NCBI RefSeq assembly: GCF_004341885.1
Contig: NZ_SLVX01000018.1
Coordinates: 55,924-119,923, forward strand
Direction of reading: 5' to 3'
Origin: Shinella granuli
GTDB lineage: Bacteria; Pseudomonadota; Alphaproteobacteria; Rhizobiales; Rhizobiaceae
DNA length: 64,000 bases
Under the pieces are notes generated by a model. That model was not told the DNA's origin. It saw nothing but the letters and a program-made list of their open reading frames with translations, and made no database searches. This document shows, piece after piece, positions 16,963 through 26,538 of this stretch. Each line of letters opens with the position of its first letter. Position 1 is the stretch's first letter. The translations under genes were made by a program, and so were the position numbers.

Positions 16963-17892
16963 ATGACCGAGGCGACTGATGCGATCCTGGCGCTGTGCAA
17001 GGCGCTGTCGCCGACCAGGACAGCGGTTGTCCATCCGGTCAAGCCGAACGTGCTCGAAGCCGTCGACGAGGCGGTGCGCGAAAAGCTCATCGTACCGGTT
17101 CTGATCGGGCCGAGGGTGAAAATCGAGGAGGCGGCCGCTGCCGCCTCGGTCGATATTTCCGGCTGGGAGCTGGTGGACGTGGAGCACAGCCATGCCGCTG
17201 CGGCGAAGGCCGCGGAGCTGGCGGCCGGCCATCAGGTCGACGCGATCATGAAGGGATCGCTCCATACCGACGAACTGCTCGCAGCCGTCGTGCGACAGGA
17301 TGCGGGGCTGAGGACGGAGCGCAGGATCAGCCATGCCTATCTCATGAGCATCGCGAGCTACCCCAAGCCTTTCATCATCACCGATGCTGCGGTGAACATC
17401 CTTCCCGACCTGCCGGCCAAGGCCGACATCGTGCAGAATGCCGCCGATCTCTGGCGCGTGGTCTTCGGGAAAGGGGTGCTTCCCAAAGTGGCTGTCCTTG
17501 CCGCCGTGGAAACGGTCAACCCGAAGATGCAGGCGACGCTTGATGCCGCCGCGCTCTGCAAGATGGCGGATCGCGGCCAGATCACGGATTGCGTCATCGA
17601 CGGGCCGCTGGCCTTCGACAACGCGATCAGCGCGGAGGCGGCCATTGAGAAGGGTATCGTCTCCGAGGTTGCCGGTCAGGCGGATATCCTTGTCGTTCCC
17701 GATATCGAGGCCGGCAACATGCTGGCCAAGCAATTGACCTTTCTTGGCGGTGCGGAGGCGGCCGGCATCGTGCTCGGGGCCCGCGTGCCCGTTATCCTGA
17801 CAAGCCGGGCGGACAACGAGCGGGCGCGGCTGTTGTCCTGCGCGCTCGCGGCGCTTCTTGCCGAGGCGCGCGATAAGGGGCAGATCAAGTGA
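16963..17892 (+). CDS. pta: Phosphate acetyl/butyryltransferase-like protein
   Basis: 309 residues of the phosphotransacetylase family, short form without the N-terminal domain of E. coli Pta. Family features include a helical N-terminus, GHQVDAIMKGSLHTDELLAAV, LMSIASYPKPFIITDAAVNI, DGPLAFDNAIS and the C-terminal DILVVPDIEAGNMLAKQLTFLG stretch. It interconverts acetyl-CoA and acetyl phosphate. In rhizobia it commonly precedes acetate kinase and fabI; here only a remnant of the kinase is left (17889-18023). Without the kinase it may serve acetyl-phosphate assimilation or a phosphoketolase route, which is inference. Confidence 0.85.
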   Translation: MTEATDAILALCKALSPTRTAVVHPVKPNVLEAVDEAVREKLIVPVLIGPRVKIEEAAAAASVDISGWELVDVEHSHAAAAKAAELAAGHQVDAIMKGSLHTDELLAAVVRQDAGLRTERRISHAYLMSIASYPKPFIITDAAVNILPDLPAKADIVQNAADLWRVVFGKGVLPKVAVLAAVETVNPKMQATLDAAALCKMADRGQITDCVIDGPLAFDNAISAEAAIEKGIVSEVAGQADILVVPDIEAGNMLAKQLTFLGGAEAAGIVLGARVPVILTSRADNERARLLSCALAALLAEARDKGQIK

Positions 17893-18023
17893 ACCACGTC
17901 CTCCGGGAGGCGGGTGTTGCAAGGCCCGCGTTTCTGCCGCCATTCAAGGCACTGGTGATTCCGGCCGATGAGGAGATGACGATGGCGATCCATGCACGCG
18001 CGCTCTTGGAGGAAGGGCGATGA
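17889..18023 (+). pseudogene. ackA: Remnant of acetate kinase (C-terminal end)
   Basis: A 44-codon frame from GTG 17889 to TGA 18021-18023, overlapping both neighbours (GTGA with pta, ATGA with fabI). Its last 25 residues (ALVIPADEEMTMAIHARALL) match the conserved C-terminal VIPT/A-DEE motif of acetate kinases, while the roughly 375 residues carrying nucleotide- and acetate-binding sites are absent. The short upstream part (VNHVLREAGVARPAFLPPF) is not recognisable. The position between pta and fabI, where ackA normally lies, and the kept coupling overlaps suggest an internal deletion. Confidence 0.65.
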
Positions 18024-18772
18024 AGGGTCTGATTGTCGGCCTCGCGAATGACCAGTCGCTGGCCTGGGGCTGCGCCGTGGCGCTCAAGGCGCTCGGCGCT
18101 GACATTGCCGTCACCTACCAGAACGACAAGGCCAGGCCGCATGTGGAGCCCCTTGCGGACGAACTCGGGGCGCCGATCTTCCTGCCGCTCGACATATGCC
18201 GGCCGGAACAGATGGACGATGTTTTCAAGGCCATCGAGGCACGCTGGGGCCGGCTCGATTTCCTGCTGCATTCGATAGCCTTCGCGCCAAAGGCGGACCT
18301 GCAGGGGCGTGTCGTCGACAGCTCGCCGGAAGGTTTTTCGATCGCCATGGACATTTCCTGCCATTCGCTCATCCGGCTTGCCCGGCGCGCGGAGCCGCTG
18401 ATGCCCGATGGCGGCGCCATCCTCACCATGAGTTTCTACGGGTCCGAGAAGGTGGTTCCCGGCTATGGCATCATGGGGCCGGTCAAGGCGGCCCTCGAAT
18501 CCACGGTTCGCTATCTGGCGGTGGAGTTGGGCGGCAAGGCCATCCGTGTGAATGCCCTCTCCACAGGGCCGGTGAAGACCCGCGCCGCTTCGGGGCTCTC
18601 GCATTTCGACGACCTGCTGGTGAGGGCCGCGGACGAAACGCCGCTCAAACAACTGGTGACCATCGAACAGGTCGGCGAGGCGGCATCGTTCCTGCTGTCG
18701 GACAAGGCCCGTTTCGTCACCGGGCAGACGATCTATGTCGATGCCGGCTACAATATCCGAGGCAAGAGATGA
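18020..18772 (+). CDS. fabI: Enoyl-[acyl-carrier-protein] reductase, FabI-like
   Basis: 250-residue short-chain dehydrogenase of the FabI class. Features are the N-terminal GLANDQSLAWGCAVALKALGA nucleotide loop, HSIAFAPK, FYGSEKVVPGY with the catalytic Tyr-x6-Lys pair (Y in PGYGIMGPVK, about residues 153-160), and GQTIYVDAGYNI at the end. It would reduce trans-2-enoyl-ACP with NADH. In rhizobia a second fabI often accompanies pta-ackA. It is probably a paralogue rather than the only copy, and its link to acetate metabolism is not understood. Confidence 0.87.
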   Translation: MKGLIVGLANDQSLAWGCAVALKALGADIAVTYQNDKARPHVEPLADELGAPIFLPLDICRPEQMDDVFKAIEARWGRLDFLLHSIAFAPKADLQGRVVDSSPEGFSIAMDISCHSLIRLARRAEPLMPDGGAILTMSFYGSEKVVPGYGIMGPVKAALESTVRYLAVELGGKAIRVNALSTGPVKTRAASGLSHFDDLLVRAADETPLKQLVTIEQVGEAASFLLSDKARFVTGQTIYVDAGYNIRGKR

Positions 18773-18774
18773 AA

Positions 18775-20173
<1,399 letters not shown>

Positions 20174-20243
20174 GGCGATCCTGGCCTTCCTGGCGATGCG
20201 TCGGGAGCGGACCGGCACGGTCGGCGCCGGCCCGCGGTTTCGG

Positions 20244-21254
20244 TTACTTGCCCGTCAGCCTGGTCTTGATGTCGAGACCCTTGCCCTTGTTGACGAAGCG
20301 CGTGTCGGCGACCTTCGAGAGATCGACGGCGCCAGCCTCGATGATCTTGCTTTCGACGGCAAGGTCATGGAAGGCCTTGATGCGCTCGGGGCTCATCGCG
20401 CCGATGCCCTTCTCCACCGCCTCGCCGGAATCGATGATCTCAAGCTTGTCGAACTGCGCCATCTCGGCGTCGAGCTTTTCGACCGTCATTTCCGGGTTGG
20501 CGGCGATGATCGCCGCATAGGCGGCTGCGCGGTCGCCGTAGAGGTAGTTGTTCCAGCCCTCGATCGAGGCGTCGAGGAAGCGCTGCACGAGGTCGGGATT
20601 GTTCTCGACCAGCTCGCTGCGGGTCTCGATGATCGAACCGTAGGTGCTCCAGCCCTGGTCGGCGAGCAGGAACACGTCGACGTCGGCGCCTTCCTTCGCC
20701 GCGTAGAGCGGCTCGGCGGTGCCATAGGCCTGCTGCACCATCGACTTGTCGCTCAGGAACTGCGCGAGGTTGAAGCCGTAGGGACGCAACTGCTCGTCCT
20801 TGAAGCTGAGGCGGGTGACCATCCACTGCCAGAAGCTGAACTGGCCGTCCTTGGAAACGAGGATGGAGGGGGCCTTGGTGAGCGCCGCGAAATCGGCATA
20901 TTCGCCCTTGTGCGCCATGAAGGCCTGCGGGTCCTTCTGGAAGATCGCCGCGACGACGGTGGTGGGAATGCCGTTGCGCACGTTGTCGAAGGCGAGCAGC
21001 AGGTTGCCGCCCATCAGGAAGTCGAGCCGGCCGGCCGGCAGCATCGGCCGTGTGTTGACCTGCGGGCCGCCCATCTTGATCTCGACGTCGAGGCCGTATT
21101 TGGCATAGGTGCCGTCCACCACGGCCTGGTAGAAGCCGCCATGGCCGCCCTGCGCCAGCCAGTTGGTGCCGAAGACGACCTTGTCGGCCGCCCAGGAGGA
21201 GCCGGCGGCGAGCAGCAGGCCCACGGCGGCGAAAAGACTTGTCATGCGTTTCAT
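20244..21254 (-). CDS. ABC transporter substrate-binding protein, NMT1/THI5-like
   Basis: 336 residues with a clear signal peptide (MKRMTSLFAAVGLLLAAGSSWA|ADK). The mature part shows the NMT1/SsuA-type pattern (VVFGTNWLAQGGHGGFYQAV, AGRLDFLMGGNLLLAFDNVRNG). Family members bind hydroxymethylpyrimidine precursors, riboflavin, sulfonates or nitrate-type anions. It works with the permease (23862-24716) and ATPase (24697-25521), from which it is separated by two enzyme genes. A pyrimidine-like ligand is inferred from the RutR-type regulator and the deaminase-like enzyme. Confidence 0.9.
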   Translation of the reverse strand: MKRMTSLFAAVGLLLAAGSSWAADKVVFGTNWLAQGGHGGFYQAVVDGTYAKYGLDVEIKMGGPQVNTRPMLPAGRLDFLMGGNLLLAFDNVRNGIPTTVVAAIFQKDPQAFMAHKGEYADFAALTKAPSILVSKDGQFSFWQWMVTRLSFKDEQLRPYGFNLAQFLSDKSMVQQAYGTAEPLYAAKEGADVDVFLLADQGWSTYGSIIETRSELVENNPDLVQRFLDASIEGWNNYLYGDRAAAYAAIIAANPEMTVEKLDAEMAQFDKLEIIDSGEAVEKGIGAMSPERIKAFHDLAVESKIIEAGAVDLSKVADTRFVNKGKGLDIKTRLTGK

Positions 21255-21277
21255 GCGCGTTTTCCCCTTTGGTTGTC

Positions 21278-22645
21278 TCAGGTATCGGTGCGGGCCATGC
21301 CGTCGGTCCAGCCCCGGGTCTTGCCGGGGTTCATCAGGCCGTACGGATCGGCGCGTTTCTTGAATTCGATCTGCGTCTGGTCGATCTGCTTCATGCCGCC
21401 GTCCTCGATGGTCACGACATGAGGGTCGAAGATCGTGCAGCCGTCCGTCTCTTCCAGCTCGGCGATGAGCCGGTACATGGCCTCCTCGCCGCGATAGCGC
21501 ACCAGCGGCAGGGCGAAGATCTGCACCTCGCCATCCATGCGCGCCATTTCGTGGTGCCAGTAGATCTCCTCGCCGTAGCGGGCCATCTGGCGGAGCACGA
21601 GGTCTGGATCGAAGGGCCGCGGATAGGCGACCTGCAGGTAGGTCCAGCTCTTGTCCACCTTGAGGGCCTGCAGCGTTGTGTGGTTCCAGCCGCATTCATA
21701 GGCCGGTTGCAGGCCGGCGGCGCGGATCTCCGGCTTGCGCATGGCGAAGGAGATGCGCCCGCCATGCGCCTCGGCCTCGGCGGTAAAGCGCGCCATCTCC
21801 CCGGGCGCAACCATGGCGAAGACGGCGTCCCGGTCGGCCGGGAAGAGATCGCCGAGCTTGTTGTAGAAGGGCGCGAAGCGGCGCTCGACGGTGGTCAGCA
21901 GATAGCAGTCGAGGCCCTTCTCCTGGGCGGAGGAGGCGAAGCGCAGCGCCGCGTCGTAGCCGTCGAAGAGCGCGGCGGTGTGGATCCAGTCCGTCGCGCG
22001 GGTGAGGCCGACGCCGAGCTCTACCACGATGCCGTTGGTGCCGTAGGCGTGCTGCACCTTCTGCACGTCCTCGCCGAAAAGCTCGATGACCTGCGGCTCC
22101 GGCTCGACGGTGACGACCTTGGCATAGGTGAGGTTGCCGGGGTCGCGCAGCATGCCGTGGCGCAGCGAGCCGATGCCGCCCGAGCCGCCGGCGACAAAGC
22201 CGCCGATGGTCGCCATCTGGCGGGTCGAGGGATACATCATCAGTTCCTGCCCGGTCTCGTGCGCGGCGTCGTCGAGCCGCGAGATGCGGGCGCCCGCCTC
22301 CACGCGCACATGGCCGTCGGTGATCTCGATCACCTTGTCGAGGCGGGTGAGGTCCATGACGATGCCGCCCTCCAGCGGCACACACTGGCCGTAATTGCCG
22401 GTGCCGCCGCCGCGCAGCGTGAGGGGAACCTTGTGGCGGGCGACGACGGAGGCGACATGCATGACCTCCTCGACGGTCTGCGGCACGACGACCAGCTCGC
22501 CGAGCTTGTCCTTGAGCTGCTCGTTGAGGATCGGGCTGTACCAGAAATAATCGCGCGAGCGCGCGGCGATGTAGTTCTCGTCGTCATGGGCGCGGATCCC
22601 ATTCAGCGCCGCCTTGATCGACGTCCAGTCGCGGTGTCCGGTCAT
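21278..22645 (-). CDS. FAD-linked oxidase (PCMH/FAD_binding_4 family)
   Basis: 455 residues. The N-terminal p-cresol-methylhydroxylase-type FAD domain (VVVPQTVEEVMHVASVVARHKVPLTLRGGGTGNYG, SGGIGSLRHGMLRDPGN) spans about residues 45-220. The substrate domain ends LMNPGKTRGW, the family's C-terminal signature (often NPGK). Relatives oxidise lactate, glycolate, cresols or vanillyl alcohols. Its start overlaps the stop of the amidohydrolase gene by four bases. The substrate is unknown; a position between deaminase and transporter genes implies oxidation of a ring-opened or hydroxylated intermediate. Confidence 0.87.
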   Translation of the reverse strand: MTGHRDWTSIKAALNGIRAHDDENYIAARSRDYFWYSPILNEQLKDKLGELVVVPQTVEEVMHVASVVARHKVPLTLRGGGTGNYGQCVPLEGGIVMDLTRLDKVIEITDGHVRVEAGARISRLDDAAHETGQELMMYPSTRQMATIGGFVAGGSGGIGSLRHGMLRDPGNLTYAKVVTVEPEPQVIELFGEDVQKVQHAYGTNGIVVELGVGLTRATDWIHTAALFDGYDAALRFASSAQEKGLDCYLLTTVERRFAPFYNKLGDLFPADRDAVFAMVAPGEMARFTAEAEAHGGRISFAMRKPEIRAAGLQPAYECGWNHTTLQALKVDKSWTYLQVAYPRPFDPDLVLRQMARYGEEIYWHHEMARMDGEVQIFALPLVRYRGEEAMYRLIAELEETDGCTIFDPHVVTIEDGGMKQIDQTQIEFKKRADPYGLMNPGKTRGWTDGMARTDT

Positions 22646-23865
22646 GTCTGTTCTCCTTGATGGTCTGTCAGGATGCGGCCATTGCGCCAGACAGTGCGGT
22701 CGGCACGCGGTCGGCTCAGGGCATCGATAAGGTCCTCGGCGTCGAGCCGGATGAAATCGGCGGGGCCGCCCTCGGCAAGCGCAAGGCTGCGGCCCATCCA
22801 GCGGGCGGGCGTCTCGCTCACCGCGTCCAGCCAGTCTTCGGGTTGGAGGTGGCCGAGCAGGGTCGCGCCGCGGAAGGCGTCGAAGAGGTCGTAGTCGCCG
22901 AAGGGGAAGAAGGCGTCGCGCACGTTGTCGGAGCCGATCATTACCTTCAGCCCGGCGGCGCGTGCCTCGTGCAGGGGCGCAAGGCCGCGCAGGCGCGGCG
23001 TGCGGCCGGCCTTCGCATCCTGCAGGTAGGCGTTGCAGCCGGGCAGCACCGTCAGCCCGACGTCCGCTGCGCCCGCCCGGGCGAGAAGAGCCGCGACCTC
23101 GGCGGGATCGCGCACCGAAAGCGCGCAGCCATGCCCGCACAGCACCCGGCCGGCAAGGCCGCGCCGTTCGGTCTCCGCCACGATGGCGTCGATGCCGCGC
23201 GCCTCGACCTCCAGCCCCTCGTCGACATGGAAATCGAGGAGGAGGCCGTGCTTTTCCGCGAGGTCGAAGACCTGCGCAAGCCGGGCTTCGAGGTCGTCGT
23301 TGCGATAGATGAAGGCCCCGAGCACCCCGCCGGCCGCCTTGACCTCGCGGGCGATGGTCTCGCCAATCTCGGCGAAGAGGTCGAGCGGGGTCAGCGAGGC
23401 GAATTCGAGGTGGATGCGGGCCCGCCACTCATCCGCAAGGTCGCGCAGCACGGTCCAGGCCGCCGGCGGCGACGCGCCGTACCAGTCGACATGGCTGCGC
23501 ATCAGCGCCGTGCCGTGGCGATAGGCGCGGTCGAGGGCTCGGCTCGCCCGCTGTCGGAGATCGGTATGATCCCAGAGCGCGGCGTCGGCCTGCATCATCT
23601 CGATGGCGTGGAAAAGCGAGGTGGCGCGGGCCGGCATGCGGGGCGCGGTGAAGGTCTTGTCGAGATGGGTGTGGATGTCGGCCATCAGCGGCAGGACGAG
23701 GCCGCCGCCCCGGCTGGACGAGGGGGCGATGGCCGCGATGCGGCCGCCGCTGACGGCGATGTCCCAGTGCCCCTCCCGGCCGGCGAGGCTGACGCCCGCA
23801 AGGCGCTGGCCGCCGGCGCCGGCATCGGCGGGGCTGGTGATCTCGATGGTCCGCATGGGGTTCAC
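22642..23865 (-). CDS. Amidohydrolase, cytosine deaminase-like
   Basis: 407 residues of the metal-dependent amidohydrolase superfamily. The metal motif HTHLDK (about residues 64-69), MRSHVDW, the barrel His in DFHVDEGLE, CGHGCALS, and the terminal metal Asp in IGSDNVRDAFFPFGDYD are all present. This set of motifs is shared with CodA-type cytosine/isoguanine deaminases and related N-heterocycle hydrolases. It would hydrolyse a C-N bond in a ring or exocyclic amine. The gene overlaps both neighbours by four bases and so is tightly coupled to the permease and FAD oxidase. Confidence 0.86.
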   Translation of the reverse strand: MNPMRTIEITSPADAGAGGQRLAGVSLAGREGHWDIAVSGGRIAAIAPSSSRGGGLVLPLMADIHTHLDKTFTAPRMPARATSLFHAIEMMQADAALWDHTDLRQRASRALDRAYRHGTALMRSHVDWYGASPPAAWTVLRDLADEWRARIHLEFASLTPLDLFAEIGETIAREVKAAGGVLGAFIYRNDDLEARLAQVFDLAEKHGLLLDFHVDEGLEVEARGIDAIVAETERRGLAGRVLCGHGCALSVRDPAEVAALLARAGAADVGLTVLPGCNAYLQDAKAGRTPRLRGLAPLHEARAAGLKVMIGSDNVRDAFFPFGDYDLFDAFRGATLLGHLQPEDWLDAVSETPARWMGRSLALAEGGPADFIRLDAEDLIDALSRPRADRTVWRNGRILTDHQGEQT

Positions 23866-24716
23866 GTCTCGCGCTTGATTTCGCTTTCGTGCCAGTGGCC
23901 GAGCACGAGATGCGACAGCCAGGACGTGACGAGGAAGATCCCGACGCCCAGCACCGAGACGAGGAACAGCGCGGCGAACATGCGCGGGATCTCGTTGCGG
24001 AAGCTCGATTCGAGGATGCGCGAGGCAAGGCCGGTGTTCTGCCCCGCCGTGCCCGCGACGAACTCGGCGACGACCGCGCCGATCAGCGAAAGGCCGCCCG
24101 CGATCTTCAGCGCCGCCATGAAATAGGGCAGCGCCGAGGGGATCAGGAGATGGCGCAGGCGCTGCCAGGGCGTCGCCTGGTAGAGCCGGAACATGTCGCG
24201 CAGGTTATGGTCGGCGCTGCGCAGGCCGATCGCCGTGTTCGACAGGATCGGGAAGAAGGCGACGATCCAGGCGCAGATGAGCAGCGCGAAGAAGGTGTTG
24301 CTGACATAGATGAGGATCAGCGGCGCAATGGCGATGATCGGCGTCACCTGCAGGATGACGGCGAAGGGGAAGAGGCACATTTCCACCGTGCGCGACAGGG
24401 CGAAGAGCATGCCGAGCAGCACGCCGCCGATGATGGCGAGGCCAAGCGAGAGCAGCGTCAGCTTGACCGTGAAGGCTGCGCTCTGCATCAGCGACGACCA
24501 GTCCTGCACCAGCGTTTTCGCGATCAGGCTCGGCGCGGGGATGAGGTAATGCGGCACCTCGTTGTACCAGACGAGGAATTCCCAGAGGCCGAGGACCGCG
24601 AGGATCGAGACGATGGGCATGATGACGCGCAGGCGCCGCTCGCGGCGTTCGAGAAGGATGCGCGGATCGAGGATTTCGCTTTCGGCAACGGCGGGATCAA
24701 TGGTTGAGATCGACAT
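23862..24716 (-). CDS. ABC transporter permease, SsuC/TauC-like
   Basis: 284 residues, an inner-membrane permease of the nitrate/sulfonate/pyrimidine-precursor type with six hydrophobic segments. The loop region reads SADHNLRDMFRLYQATPWQRLRHLLIPSALP, the degenerate EAA loop of this class. It overlaps the ATPase gene upstream by 20 bases and the amidohydrolase gene downstream by four. It works with the NMT1-like binding protein. Confidence 0.9.
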   Translation of the reverse strand: MSISTIDPAVAESEILDPRILLERRERRLRVIMPIVSILAVLGLWEFLVWYNEVPHYLIPAPSLIAKTLVQDWSSLMQSAAFTVKLTLLSLGLAIIGGVLLGMLFALSRTVEMCLFPFAVILQVTPIIAIAPLILIYVSNTFFALLICAWIVAFFPILSNTAIGLRSADHNLRDMFRLYQATPWQRLRHLLIPSALPYFMAALKIAGGLSLIGAVVAEFVAGTAGQNTGLASRILESSFRNEIPRMFAALFLVSVLGVGIFLVTSWLSHLVLGHWHESEIKRET

Positions 24717-25521
24717 GGTCCATGGTCCCTTCGAGTGCGTTGCTGACGAGACGACAGTTGTCGGTGTATTCCGACGTCATGCGGTAAGCGCTCGTGCGCG
24801 TGTCGGCGCCGGGCAGCGCGATATCGTGCACCACGCGGCCGGGGCGCGCGGCCATGACCACGACGCGGCTGGAGAGATAGACGGACTCGAAGACCGAGTG
24901 GGTGACGAAGATCACCGTCAGCCCGTGCGAGCGCCAGAGGCCCAGCACTTCGTCGTTGAGCTTGGAGCGCGTCATCTCGTCGAGCGCCGCGAAGGGCTCG
25001 TCCATCAAAAGCAGCTTCGGCTTCGTCACCATGGCGCGGGCGATGGAGGCGCGCATCTTCATGCCGCCCGAAAGCTCGCGCGGATAGGAGCGGGCGAAAT
25101 TGGCAAGGCCCACCATGGAAAGGGCCTCTTCCACGCGGGCCTTCGCCTCGCCCTTGCCGAGCCCCTGCAATTTCAGCGGCAGGAAGACGTTCTCGAATAC
25201 CGTCGCCCAGGGCATCAGCGTCGCTTCCTGGAAGACATAGCCGATATCGCTGCCATGGGGGCTTTCGCCGGCCGGATGGCCGTTGACGGTGATCGAACCC
25301 GACGAGAAGGACAGAAGGCCGGAGATCATCTTCAGCGCCGTGCTCTTGCCGCAGCCGGAGGGGCCGAGGAAGGAGACGAACTCGCCGTTGCGGATTTGTA
25401 GCGACATGCCGCGCAACGCCACGGTGCCGTTGGCGAAGCGCTTGGAGACGTCCTTCATGTCGATGAGGACGGGGGCGCCGGTGAGGCCGGCGGCCTTGGG
25501 GAGGGGGCTTGCCGCGTTCAT
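24697..25521 (-). CDS. ABC transporter ATP-binding protein, SsuB/TauB-like
   Basis: About 274 residues from MNAASPLPKA. Walker A is GPSGCGKST (around residue 56), Q-loop VFQEATLMPWATV, signature LSGGMKMR, Walker B LLLMDEPFAALDEMTR and H-loop FVTHSVFESVYLS, all typical of the SsuB/TauB/ThiZ class. The frame continues upstream, but that region is inside the creatininase-like gene. The ATG at 25521 is two bases from that gene's stop. Confidence 0.91.
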   Translation of the reverse strand: MNAASPLPKAAGLTGAPVLIDMKDVSKRFANGTVALRGMSLQIRNGEFVSFLGPSGCGKSTALKMISGLLSFSSGSITVNGHPAGESPHGSDIGYVFQEATLMPWATVFENVFLPLKLQGLGKGEAKARVEEALSMVGLANFARSYPRELSGGMKMRASIARAMVTKPKLLLMDEPFAALDEMTRSKLNDEVLGLWRSHGLTVIFVTHSVFESVYLSSRVVVMAARPGRVVHDIALPGADTRTSAYRMTSEYTDNCRLVSNALEGTMDHVDLNH

Positions 25522-25522
25522 G

Positions 25523-26323
25523 CTACCACTCCGGTTTTCTGTCCAGCCAGTCGGCCGGCAGGCTGTCGATTTCCGCCATGGCTTCGACGAGGCGCGCGAC
25601 GGCGTGGTCGAGGGTCGCCTCGCCCTTCGCGGCGGTGGCGAGATGCGCCTCGCCGCAGGCTCCGGCGACGCTGAAATCCTGCGTCTTCCAGCCGGGCTTC
25701 GCGCCGCGGCCGAGGCCGAGATGGCGGAAGTTTTCGACAAGATCCTGGCCGCGCGAGCGGAAGTCGCGGGCGGCGGTCATGTCCACATTGTCGGGATCGA
25801 GCGCCAGCAGGACGGAGGTTTCCATGTCGCCGGCGTGGATGCCGTGGGTGCGCTCGACATCGGAATAGATGCCCTCCGGCATGCCGAAGCCGAACCAGTT
25901 GACCGAGAAGGTCAGCATGTCGTGCGCGATGCGCAACTGGCGGGTGACGACGTCCATGATCGGGATGTTGCCGCCATGGCCGTTGAGGAGAACGAACTTG
26001 CGCACGCCCGAGCGCGCCACGCTGGCGCCGATCTCGGTGAGCACACGGATCAGCGTTTCGGCCGAAAGGGTGAGCGTGCCGGGATAGTCGATGTGCTCGT
26101 CGCTCTTGCAGACGGCCTGCGTGGGCAGGAAGAGCACCGGGCTGTCCTCCGGCAGGGCTTTTGCGAGACGGCGCGACACCCCGTCGACCGTACAGCTGTC
26201 GACGGACATGGGCAGGTGCGGCCCGTGCTGCTCGATGGCCCCGATGGGAAGGACGGCGATGATGCGCCCGCGATCGAGCGCGGTGAAATCGCGGCTGGAA
26301 TAGTCGGCCCAGAAACGCTTCAT
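25523..26323 (-). CDS. Creatininase-family protein
   Basis: 266 residues with the creatininase/FAPy-deformylase signature: LPIGAIEQHGPHLPMSVD (Glu and His metal ligands near residues 31-40), NGHGGN (around 118), and HAGDMETS (around 165). Known members hydrolyse creatinine, formamidopyrimidines (ArfB/MptE-like) or mycofactocin precursors, all amide bonds in small N-heterocycles or peptides. It is the first gene of the 26323-18775 unit and faces the divergent promoter at 26324-26538. Creatinine itself is not proven as the substrate. Confidence 0.87.
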   Translation of the reverse strand: MKRFWADYSSRDFTALDRGRIIAVLPIGAIEQHGPHLPMSVDSCTVDGVSRRLAKALPEDSPVLFLPTQAVCKSDEHIDYPGTLTLSAETLIRVLTEIGASVARSGVRKFVLLNGHGGNIPIMDVVTRQLRIAHDMLTFSVNWFGFGMPEGIYSDVERTHGIHAGDMETSVLLALDPDNVDMTAARDFRSRGQDLVENFRHLGLGRGAKPGWKTQDFSVAGACGEAHLATAAKGEATLDHAVARLVEAMAEIDSLPADWLDRKPEW

Positions 26324-26538
26324 CGAAAAGCCTCCGTGCCGTCAGAGACACCCGTTGCTGACAGAAACTCCATCTTGCTTCTCCTCTTCCTCCGGGTTTA
26401 GATAAACAAACTCATAGCAAATGGTCAAACTATTTGGTATGTTCTTTCCAAGTGTTACGATAAGCTTTTGATTATCATCATGTTTATTCGTGGTTCCAGC
26501 TATCGGGAGGATGGCCGGAATGACGTCTGGGAGGACTC
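26324..26538. promoter_or_regulatory. Divergent promoter region of the two putative N-heterocycle units
   Basis: 215 bases between genes on opposite strands, with a markedly AT-rich block (26396-26500) against a GC-rich background. It must carry promoters for the creatininase-led operon to the left and the hydroxyacid dehydrogenase-ferredoxin reductase pair to the right. The palindrome at 26414-26440 sits inside it. Confidence 0.65.
26414..26440. promoter_or_regulatory. 27-base near-palindrome, candidate operator
   Basis: ATAgCAAATGGT-CAA-ACTATTTGgTAT, centred on 26427; 10 of 12 arm positions pair. Read on the minus strand it contains TTGACCA, the half-site I recall for RutR. The TetR/RutR-like product of 19550-20173 is the obvious candidate to bind here. 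Confidence 0.55.
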
